The notes under the pieces: generated by a model
What the model saw: the letters and a program-made list of their open reading frames with translations, nothing else
The model's database searches: none
What the model was told of the DNA's origin: nothing
Translations under genes and position numbers: made by a program
From: Candidatus Fermentibacteraceae bacterium
GTDB lineage: Bacteria; Fermentibacterota; Fermentibacteria; Fermentibacterales; JCC-6
Direction: 5' to 3'
Length of the DNA stretch: 63,061 bases
Assembly (NCBI GenBank): GCA_027067855.1
Contig: JAMOUX010000003.1
Coordinates: 1 to 63,061, forward strand
Part shown: piece by piece, positions 1-6,673 of the stretch
Position numbering within the stretch: the stretch's first letter is position 1
Layout: each line of letters begins with the position of its first letter

Positions 1-1123
1 TTTCGCATGGAAGGGCGAAACTCTCGAGGAGTACTGGTGGTGCACAAGAAAGGCCTTGACCTTTGCCGGCGGCCTGGGCCCGAACCTTATCGTTGACGAC
101 GGCGGTGACGCCACTCTCATGATCCACATGGGCTACGAAATGGAACTGGAATATTCAAAGACGGGCGTGCTTCCCCGGGACTTCACGGGCCAGGGTGACG
201 AGGTTGCGCTTAAAAAGAACCTTGCCGAAGGTATTGAAGAGGACGCCGGTTTCTGGAGCCGCATTATTCCCGATATCATAGGGGTCTCCGAGGAGACCAC
301 CACCGGCGTGCACAGGTTGTACGATTACATGAAGAAGGGCAGACTGCTGTTCGCCGCGTACAATGTGAACGATTCGGTGACCAAGAGCAAATTTGACAAC
401 CTGTACGGTTGCAGGGAATCCCTGGCCGACGGCATAAAGAGGGCCACCGACGTCATGGTGGCCGGAAAGACCATCCTCGTTTGCGGGTATGGCGATGTCG
501 GCAAGGGATGCGCCCAGAGTATGAGGGGGTTCGGTGCCAGGGTCATGGTGACCGAGATAGATCCCATCTGCGCCCTGCAGGCGGTAATGGAGGGATACGA
601 AGTAACCACGATGGAAGATGCGCTGGCCGAGGCTTCCATCTTCGTTACGGCCACCGGTAACTTCAATGTTATAACCGCTGACCACATGAGCCGGATGAAA
701 GACCAGACGATAGTGTGCAACATCGGTCATTTCGATAACGAGATAGACGTGGCGGGCCTGGAATCCTGGCCTGGTATCAGGAAGGAGGAGATAAAACCGC
801 AGGTACATAGGTATACTTTTCCGGGCGGACACTCGATTTTTCTGCTGGCCGAGGGAAGGCTCGTGAACCTGGGTTGCGCCACGGGGCATCCCAGTTTCGT
901 CATGAGTAATTCCTTCACCAATCAGTGCATGGCCCAGGTTGCGTTGGCACGGGAGAAACCGGCCGTAGGGGTTTACATGCTTCCCAAGATACTGGACGAG
1001 GAAGTAGCCAGGCTGCACCTGGACAAACTGGGAGTCAAGCTGACCAGGCTTACCCCGGAGCAGGCCGAGTACATAGGTGTTGACGTGGACGGGCCGTACA
1101 AGCCCGATCACTACAGGTACTGA
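1..1123 (+). CDS. ahcY: S-adenosylhomocysteine hydrolase, 5'-partial
   Basis: Adenosylhomocysteinase reversibly splits S-adenosylhomocysteine to homocysteine and adenosine, clearing the product inhibitor of methyltransferases in the cytoplasm. The frame is open from base 2 ([14 protein letters not shown]), so the N-terminal part lies outside the window. Visible are the substrate-domain stretch [14 protein letters not shown], the NAD-binding loop [12 protein letters not shown] near 482-517, and the classic C-terminus KPDHYRY that closes over the NAD of the neighbouring subunit. It ends with TGA at 1121-1123. The 83-base gap to the next gene and the different function suggest it is not part of the hydrogenase unit. 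Family assignment is certain. Confidence 0.97.
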   Translation, partial: FAWKGETLEEYWWCTRKALTFAGGLGPNLIVDDGGDATLMIHMGYEMELEYSKTGVLPRDFTGQGDEVALKKNLAEGIEEDAGFWSRIIPDIIGVSEETTTGVHRLYDYMKKGRLLFAAYNVNDSVTKSKFDNLYGCRESLADGIKRATDVMVAGKTILVCGYGDVGKGCAQSMRGFGARVMVTEIDPICALQAVMEGYEVTTMEDALAEASIFVTATGNFNVITADHMSRMKDQTIVCNIGHFDNEIDVAGLESWPGIRKEEIKPQVHRYTFPGGHSIFLLAEGRLVNLGCATGHPSFVMSNSFTNQCMAQVALAREKPAVGVYMLPKILDEEVARLHLDKLGVKLTRLTPEQAEYIGVDVDGPYKPDHYRY

Positions 1124-1206
1124 CGAAAGGTTTCATACTACTGTTCCAGAGGGATTCATTGGTGGTTTAACGAAATTTCGCCCCACGTTTTTGGAAGGAT
1201 GAGAAG

Positions 1207-1608
1207 ATGGCGGAAAAAACCAGGGTTCTCTTAATAGACGATGACCCGGATTTCATAGAGGCCAACAGTATAGTCCTGGAGGCCAGCGGATTCAAGGTCC
1301 TCACCGCGTCCAGCGGTGAGGAAGGGTTCCGCATGGTGCGGGAACGTGAACCCGACGTCGTTATACTGGACGTCATGATGGAACATACCGACGAAGGTTT
1401 CGCCGTGGCCAGGCGGATAAGGAACAACCTGGAAAAGGATATCCCCATCATAATGCTCACATCGGTGGGCAAGGTGACGGGATACGACTTCAATCCCGAG
1501 GAGAATCCCGATTTCTTTCCGGTGGATGTTTTTCTCGAGAAACCGGTTCCTCCCTCGTTGCTGGTTGACAAGGTTCGTGAAGTTCTCAAGAAAGGAGATG
1601 ACCAGTGA
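1207..1608 (+). CDS. Receiver-only response regulator in the hydrogenase operon
   Basis: This is a single CheY-like receiver domain of 133 residues with no output domain. The acidic pocket (D11-D13), phospho-acceptor D55 (VVILDVM), switch T85 (IIMLTSVG) and K112 (FLEKPV) are all present, so it should be phosphorylatable. The start ATG has GGAAGGATGAGAAG upstream. Its stop overlaps the GTG start of hydC by four bases (GTGA), so it is co-translated with the hydrogenase genes. An insert after T85 (residues 91-105) is longer than in CheY. No histidine kinase is adjacent. A role in regulating hydrogenase assembly or activity is inference from position only. Confidence 0.93.
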   Translation: MAEKTRVLLIDDDPDFIEANSIVLEASGFKVLTASSGEEGFRMVREREPDVVILDVMMEHTDEGFAVARRIRNNLEKDIPIIMLTSVGKVTGYDFNPEENPDFFPVDVFLEKPVPPSLLVDKVREVLKKGDDQ

Positions 1609-2066
1609 GCCGCAGGCCGGTTGAAATCGTCGCTTCGGCCGTTGAAGAATACGGCAGCGGCAGGGAAGCGGTACTTCAGATCCTGACCCGGGTGAACGGG
1701 GAACTGGGTTACATTCCGGAGGAAGCCATGAAAGCCGTTGCGGCCGCCGTCGGTGTAAGTGACGCAGAGGTGTACGGCGTGGTTTCTTTCTATTCGTTCC
1801 TGTCGGTGAAACCCAGGGGAAGAAACATAATACGCATATGTGATACGGTGACCTGCGGGATGAAAGGCTTCAAGGACGTGGTCGCCGCCATAGAGGAGGA
1901 ACTCGGTGTCGGAGTGGGAGAAACCACTCCCGATGGAAGGGTCTCCCTGGAAACTACCAGTTGCCTGGGACTTTGCGACCAGGCGCCCGCCATGTTGGTC
2001 AATGATACTCCTTATATCCGGCTCACTCCGGAAGAGGCCCGCAGGATAGTCGCGGGCCTGGAATAG
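1605..2066 (+). CDS. hydC: NAD-linked [FeFe] hydrogenase gamma subunit (NuoE-like)
   Basis: The protein belongs to the 24-kDa NuoE/HndA family, a thioredoxin-fold subunit with one [2Fe-2S] cluster that relays electrons beside the flavin subunit. Cluster ligands are C79 and C84 (CDTVTC) and C120 and C124 (CLGLC). The length of 153 residues is normal. The start is GTG at 1605, overlapping the receiver gene, with AAAGGAG eight bases upstream. hydB follows after nine bases with its own GGAGG. Together with hydB and hydA it forms a soluble NADH-dependent hydrogenase; its own role is electron transfer in the diaphorase module. Confidence 0.95.
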   Translation: MSRRPVEIVASAVEEYGSGREAVLQILTRVNGELGYIPEEAMKAVAAAVGVSDAEVYGVVSFYSFLSVKPRGRNIIRICDTVTCGMKGFKDVVAAIEEELGVGVGETTPDGRVSLETTSCLGLCDQAPAMLVNDTPYIRLTPEEARRIVAGLE

Positions 2067-2075
2067 GAGGGTGAA

Positions 2076-3257
2076 ATGGGAGAAACGAGAGTTCTAACCT
2101 CGGAGAAGCAGCCCGAGGTCGGCGCGGCCCTGGAAAAGGCTCTTGGCATGACGGCGGCTGACGTGGTGTTCGAGGTCAGGGAATCCGGAATGAAGGGGCG
2201 GGGAGGCGCCGGTTTTCCCGTGGGAATAAAGTGGAATCTTGCAGGTGCCGCCTCCGGAGCGGATAAGATGGTCATCTGCAACGCCGACGAAGGAGAGCCC
2301 GGAACTTTCAAGGACAGGTTGCTCCTGGAGAAGTATCCCCATCGGATTCTGGAGGGGATGGCGATAGCCGGTTACGCGATAGGATCCGCCAGGGGGATAA
2401 TTTACCTTCGCGCGGAATACCGGTACCTGGTGCCTTCCATAATGAAGGCGCGGGAGGAATTGCTCGAAAAGAAGCTGTTGGGCCGGTCGATTCTCGGTGG
2501 CGGGTTCGATTTCGACATCGAGATGAGGTTCGGGGCCGGGGCCTACGTGTGCGGCGAGGAGACCTCCCTCATAGAAAGCCTGGAAGGAAAGAGGGGCGAA
2601 CCCAGGAACAAGCCGCCGTTCCCGGTCAATTCGGGTTATCTGGGCAGGCCTACCATAGTGAATAACGTGGAGACGTTCGTAAACGTACCCCTGATAATTC
2701 TCAACGGGTCCCGGTGGTACCGCGAACTCGGCGTGGGAGATGATGCGGGCACGAAACTTTTCAGTGTCTCCGGCGACGTGAAACACCCGGGAGTCTATGA
2801 GTTGCCCATGGGTTCGACCATCGGCGAACTCCTGGAAATTGCGGGTGCGGAAGATGTACAGGGCGTCCAGGTCGGGGGTGCCAGCGGCACGACGATCACA
2901 CCCGATGAACTGGACAGGAGACTGTCGTTCGGCGACCTTCCTCCCGGGGGATCGGTGATCGTATTCGACTCCTCCAGGGATATGATGGCGGTCCTGAATA
3001 ACTTCATGGAGTTCTTTGTACACGAGTCCTGCGGGCAGTGCACGCCTTGCAGGGAGGGTAACCTGCGGTTGCTGGACGCCACCCGGTCCGTCCGCTCCGG
3101 TGAAATCACCGGCATGGAGGAGTTGAAAGAGTTTTTCGTACTGGCGGACATCATGAAAATTGGAAGCAAGTGTGGGCTTGGGCAGACTTCGCCCAACTGT
3201 TTCGTGGATATAATGACCAAGTTCGCCCGGCTGTCGGGGGGAAAGGGAGGTATCTAG
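2076..3257 (+). CDS. hydB: NAD-linked [FeFe] hydrogenase beta subunit (short NuoF-like)
   Basis: This flavin subunit binds FMN and NAD(H) and carries a [4Fe-4S] cluster. The glycine-rich FMN/NADH loop GMKGRGGAGFP is near residue 45, CNADEGEPGTFKDR follows, and the cluster ligands are C319, C322, C325 (CGQCTPC) and C366. At 393 residues it is only the NuoF core. It lacks both the N-terminal thioredoxin-like [2Fe-2S] domain and the C-terminal two-[4Fe-4S] ferredoxin domain found in the roughly 600-residue HydB of electron-bifurcating enzymes. The stop is followed at once by the hydA ATG (GGGAGGTATCTAG before it). This points to a ferredoxin-independent NADH:H2 enzyme, as inference. Confidence 0.95.
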   Translation: MGETRVLTSEKQPEVGAALEKALGMTAADVVFEVRESGMKGRGGAGFPVGIKWNLAGAASGADKMVICNADEGEPGTFKDRLLLEKYPHRILEGMAIAGYAIGSARGIIYLRAEYRYLVPSIMKAREELLEKKLLGRSILGGGFDFDIEMRFGAGAYVCGEETSLIESLEGKRGEPRNKPPFPVNSGYLGRPTIVNNVETFVNVPLIILNGSRWYRELGVGDDAGTKLFSVSGDVKHPGVYELPMGSTIGELLEIAGAEDVQGVQVGGASGTTITPDELDRRLSFGDLPPGGSVIVFDSSRDMMAVLNNFMEFFVHESCGQCTPCREGNLRLLDATRSVRSGEITGMEELKEFFVLADIMKIGSKCGLGQTSPNCFVDIMTKFARLSGGKGGI

Positions 3258-5033
3258 ATGCCGAACATTTCCGTAACGATAAACGGCGTCACGCGGAGCG
3301 TAAGGGAAGGGATAACCATACTGGAGGCCTGCCAGATAGCGGGAGTTGACATTCCTACCCTGTGTTACCATCCCGATCTCTCCCTTGCCGGGAATTGCCG
3401 CATGTGTCTCGTGGATGTCGAGGGATGGCGGACCCTGGCGGTGGCTTGCGTTACCCCGGTGACTCCCAACATGAAGATAAGGACCCACAGCAAGAAGGTT
3501 CGCCATGCCAGGAGGACGGTGTTGAAACTTCTCTTGGCGTCCCACAATTCCAACTGTCCCGAATGCGAGCGCAACAAGAACTGCGAACTCCAGGAACTGG
3601 CGGAAAAACACAACATAACCATAAACGAGTTCCAGACTTCTCCCAAACCGGTGTCCTTCGAGGAAGCCAGTCCGGGTATCATGCGGGACAACAGCAGGTG
3701 CATCATGTGCACCAGGTGCGTCCGTACCTGCGAGGAACTGCAGAGCGTCGCGGTCATCAAGTCCGTGGGAAGGTCCCACCGGGTGAAGATATCCACGTTC
3801 CTGGATCGGGGGCTGAACGAGGTTCCCTGTACCCAGTGCGGCCAGTGCATCAACAGGTGTCCTACCGGGGCCCTCTTCGAAACGTCCGAGATCAGACAGG
3901 TCTGGGAGGCCATCGAGGATCCGGAAAAGTTCGTCGTGGTCCAGACTGCTCCTGCCGTCAGAGTGGGAATATCCGAGGCTCTGGGTTTCTCCACGGCGAG
4001 GAGTACCGGGAAGATGGTGGCCGCCATAAGGGGGTTGGGCGTGGAAAGGGTTCTCGATACCGACTTCACTGCGGATCTCACCATCATAGAAGAGGGCTAC
4101 GAACTGATAGACAGGTTGAAGAGAGCCCTCGTCGACGGTGACGAGACGGCGGTGCTTCCCATGACCACCAGTTGCTCACCGGGATGGATAAAGTTCATCG
4201 AGCACAAGTATCCCGATTTGCTTCCCAACGTTTCCAGTTGCAAGAGCCCGCAGCAGATGTTCGGTGCCCTGGCGAAGACCTATCTGGCCGCGAAGGAAGG
4301 CGTGGATCCGGCGAACATGGTGTGCGTCTCCATCATGCCGTGTACCGCCAAGAAGTACGAGAAGGAGCGTCCCGAGATGCGCAGCAGCGGCTTCAAGGAC
4401 GTGGACTACGTACTGACCACGCGTGAACTGGCCAGCATGATACAGGAAGCGGGTATCGATTTCAAAGAGTTGCCCGAAGAGAAGTACGACAGGTGGATGG
4501 GTGAATCCACCGGCGCGGCGGTGATCTTCGGAGTGACCGGCGGCGTCATGGAAGCGGCGTTGCGGACGGCTTACGAGGTTATGACCGGTCAGGAGGTTCC
4601 TTTCGACGGCTTGAACATCACTCCGGTCAGGGGTATGGAAGGAATCAGGGAGGCTGCCCTGACGTTCCCGGATAAGATGCTGAACGGGTACGAGTTCCTT
4701 GCCGGGAAAACACTCAATGTGGCGGTGGCCCACGGCCTTTCCAATGCAGAGCGGCTCATGGACAAGGTTAGGGCCGGGGAAGTGGACTATCACTTTATCG
4801 AGATAATGGCCTGTACCGGAGGATGTCTCGGAGGAGGCGGCCAACCCATTCCCACGAATCCCGAAGTGAGAAAGAAAAGGGCCGAGGCCATATACGACGA
4901 AGATGCCGCGCTGCACTTCAGAAAATCACACGCGAATCCGGAAGTACAGCTTCTGTACGCGGAATTTCTGAAGGAACCTCTGGGGCACAAGTCGCACGAA
5001 CTCCTGCACACCACCTACACTCCCAGGAACTAG
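3258..5033 (+). CDS. hydA: [FeFe] hydrogenase catalytic subunit
   Basis: This large subunit reduces protons (or oxidises H2) at the H-cluster. Domains in order: [2Fe-2S] with C36, C47, C50, C64; the His-ligated cluster with H96, C100, C103, C109; two [4Fe-4S] ferredoxin motifs (C148/151/154/158 and C191/194/197/201); then the H-cluster domain with L1 TSCSPGW (304-310), L2 MPCTAKK (360-366) and L3 ACTGGCLGGGGQP near residue 505. The length of 591 is typical for the NAD(P)-linked multimeric type. L1 has serine where the prototype TSCCPxW has its second cysteine. No maturases (HydE/F/G) lie in the window. Confidence 0.97.
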   Translation: MPNISVTINGVTRSVREGITILEACQIAGVDIPTLCYHPDLSLAGNCRMCLVDVEGWRTLAVACVTPVTPNMKIRTHSKKVRHARRTVLKLLLASHNSNCPECERNKNCELQELAEKHNITINEFQTSPKPVSFEEASPGIMRDNSRCIMCTRCVRTCEELQSVAVIKSVGRSHRVKISTFLDRGLNEVPCTQCGQCINRCPTGALFETSEIRQVWEAIEDPEKFVVVQTAPAVRVGISEALGFSTARSTGKMVAAIRGLGVERVLDTDFTADLTIIEEGYELIDRLKRALVDGDETAVLPMTTSCSPGWIKFIEHKYPDLLPNVSSCKSPQQMFGALAKTYLAAKEGVDPANMVCVSIMPCTAKKYEKERPEMRSSGFKDVDYVLTTRELASMIQEAGIDFKELPEEKYDRWMGESTGAAVIFGVTGGVMEAALRTAYEVMTGQEVPFDGLNITPVRGMEGIREAALTFPDKMLNGYEFLAGKTLNVAVAHGLSNAERLMDKVRAGEVDYHFIEIMACTGGCLGGGGQPIPTNPEVRKKRAEAIYDEDAALHFRKSHANPEVQLLYAEFLKEPLGHKSHELLHTTYTPRN

Positions 5034-5062
5034 CTAGGCCGGAGCGGGCCGGACCAAGAGAT

Positions 5063-5090
5063 ACGGGGCGGTGCGACGGCACCGCCCCGT
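5063..5090. terminator. GC-rich hairpin between convergent genes
   Basis: A perfect 12-bp inverted repeat (ACGGGGCGGTGC / GCACCGCCCCGT) with a four-base GACG loop sits 29 bases after the hydA stop and 34 bases before the end of the oppositely oriented FTR gene. There is no T-run on either side, so it is either a transcript-stabilising hairpin or a terminator that works without a U-tract. The position between convergent genes favours a bidirectional end signal. Confidence 0.6.
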
Positions 5091-5123
5091 CAGCGCATTA
5101 GCGCATGGGTGTTTCGGGAATAC

Positions 5124-5420
5124 TCAGTCCTTTTTATAGAAAAGTCTGCAGTAGCAGTGTCCTTCCGCCTCGATTTCGTCTTCTATCGTGGAACACGGAC
5201 ATATGGTGTCGTTCTCGGTGTCGAGGGGATGGCTTTGCTTACACGGGCAGAAGTATTTGCCGGTGGTGTTGTAGTTCATGGTCATAAGACCGATTACCTT
5301 CTCGACCCGCTTCTCGTCGGGATTGAGTATCAGGCCGGATTCCTTGGCGAATGAAAGAGCCCTTTCGAGCGTGGCTTCGTATTCCGGAGTGTTGATTACC
5401 GGATCCCATGAATTGCCCAT
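5124..5420 (-). CDS. Ferredoxin-thioredoxin reductase catalytic subunit-like
   Basis: The 98-residue protein matches the catalytic beta chain of ferredoxin:thioredoxin reductase, which uses a [4Fe-4S] cluster next to a redox disulfide to reduce thioredoxin-like partners. The signature cysteines appear in order: FCPCKQ, ICPC, then HCYCRLF. I chose ATG 5420 because GGAGGAGGTTCGTG precedes it; an upstream ATG at 5471 has no such site. No variable (alpha) subunit or thioredoxin is adjacent, which is usual for anaerobes that carry stand-alone homologues. The family is clear; partner and electron donor are unknown. Confidence 0.88.
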   Translation of the reverse strand: MGNSWDPVINTPEYEATLERALSFAKESGLILNPDEKRVEKVIGLMTMNYNTTGKYFCPCKQSHPLDTENDTICPCSTIEDEIEAEGHCYCRLFYKKD

Positions 5421-5517
5421 CACGAACCTCCTCCCGGGGAATGTTGGTAACGACGCAGAACTATATTTCAAATACAGGTGACGGACAATCCGGTCGATCT
5501 GAAAATTCCGCGGGCGG

Positions 5518-5552
5518 AAATAAGAAGCGGCGACCCTTCGGGCCGCCGCTTC
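5518..5552 (-). terminator. Intrinsic terminator of the recombinase gene
   Basis: On the minus strand, 22 bases past the recombinase stop, a nine-bp stem (GAAGCGGCG/CGCCGCTTC), whose inner part can close with a UUCG-type loop, is followed by TTATTT. This fits a Rho-independent terminator. Confidence 0.65.
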
Positions 5553-5573
5553 CGGATATGGTTCTTCCCGGGA

Positions 5574-6431
5574 TCAATTCCTGTCGGAGTTTTTCTTGAG
5601 GAACCTGTCGGCGGGACTGGATACCCTGAGAGGATTGCGCTTCTCGGCGAGTTTCATGTAAGGGGAAATCATGGACGGGGTGGTGATTCCCAGAAGATTC
5701 CTCACGAGTTTCCTGTCGATGCCGTCTTCCAGAAGGTGAACGGCGAAACTGTGCCTCAACCACCCCAGGGTGGCCCTCTTGTTTATTCCGGCTGACAACA
5801 GCGCCTCCATGAAAGCCCTCTGGATGGTTCTGGGGGAGATGCAGTTTGTCTTTCCCCTGCCGGGAAACATCCAGGGCGAATCGTCGGTACGGGTTTCCAG
5901 GAAGTATTTCAGCATCTTGGCGACCGATTCGGCGAGTATGGTGTCCCTTATGAAGTTTCCGTTTTCGTCGTTCACGTGTATCACGTGGTTGTCGAAGTCC
6001 ACGGAGTTACGGAGAAGGTGCGTAGCTTCACCAACCCTCAATCCCGACGAGTAGATAAGCATGAGAGCCAGGCGATACTTCAACTCGTGGACATTTTCAA
6101 AGATTTTCTTGATTTCGTCGCGGGAAAATATTCCGTGCAGGGGAACTTTTTTGGCCACGAGGCCCGGTCCCGGCAGAGGACTATCCTTCTTCAGGACGTT
6201 CTTGTACATGAACCTGATGGCGCTTTGGGCCTGGTTTATGTACGAGAGTGACTTTCCCTCGTCCACCAATTTCTCCAGATACTTTCTCAGCGATTCCTCG
6301 TCGAGGTCTCCGAGTTTTTCTCCAAAAGCCTGCTCCAGCCTCCTGATATGCGACAGATAACTGTTGGCCGTTTTCGGGCTTCGTCCGGTATCTTTCAGGA
6401 CTTTCCTGGTCAATTCGACGTAATCAGTCAT
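5574..6431 (-). CDS. Orphan tyrosine recombinase with altered active site
   Basis: This is a XerC/XerD-like site-specific recombinase: an N-terminal SAM-like DNA-binding domain (residues 1-85, including TANSYLSHIRRLEQAF) and a C-terminal catalytic domain. R132 (SSGLRVGEATHLL), R226 (LRHSFAVHLLEDG) and the nucleophile Y258 (SPYMKLAEKR) are present. The usual H of HxxR is glycine (G223-W-L-R226), and the H/W three to ten residues before the tyrosine is isoleucine (LLGI). I use ATG 6431 because GGGAGGCATC precedes it; ATG 6461 lies further upstream. It stands alone with its own promoter and terminator, with no phage or integron genes nearby. Confidence 0.85.
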   Translation of the reverse strand: MTDYVELTRKVLKDTGRSPKTANSYLSHIRRLEQAFGEKLGDLDEESLRKYLEKLVDEGKSLSYINQAQSAIRFMYKNVLKKDSPLPGPGLVAKKVPLHGIFSRDEIKKIFENVHELKYRLALMLIYSSGLRVGEATHLLRNSVDFDNHVIHVNDENGNFIRDTILAESVAKMLKYFLETRTDDSPWMFPGRGKTNCISPRTIQRAFMEALLSAGINKRATLGWLRHSFAVHLLEDGIDRKLVRNLLGITTPSMISPYMKLAEKRNPLRVSSPADRFLKKNSDRN

Positions 6432-6503
6432 GATGCCTCCCAAGTTTGAAATATTATTCACGAATGCAGGAAAAACATAACTCTACAACACTCTTTACTA
6501 ATT

Positions 6504-6532
6504 AGTATAATAATAGACTATAAATATGTCAA
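6504..6532 (-). promoter_or_regulatory. Strong sigma70-type promoter for the recombinase
   Basis: On the minus strand TTGACA (6532-6527) and TATACT (6509-6504) are separated by exactly 17 bases in an AT-rich patch about 70 bases upstream of the recombinase start. This is close to the bacterial housekeeping consensus. Confidence 0.75.
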
Positions 6533-6619
6533 GTACACAGTCGAGATAGTAGTAAGTGCAAGATGTAAAATAAAATACCGGATCAATACGAAATGCGGCC
6601 CCAGGGCATTGGCATCTCT

Positions 6620-6647
6620 TTGATGGATTCTCCATAGTTTACATATT
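6620..6647 (+). promoter_or_regulatory. Candidate promoter for the hybrid-kinase-like gene
   Basis: TTGATG (6620-6625) and CATATT (6642-6647) are 16 bases apart, about 27 bases before the ATG at 6674. A ribosome-binding site (CAGGGAGATATAC) lies between. The boxes are imperfect. Confidence 0.4.
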
Positions 6648-6673
6648 CGCGTTGTCTGTTCAGGGAGATATAC

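Noticed and set aside
155-1111. Long minus-strand frame opposite ahcY, and similar long frames opposite hydB, dnaE, recN, smc and others
   Set aside because: High-GC shadow frames: no domain motifs, no ribosome-binding sites, and the plus-strand genes are unambiguous.
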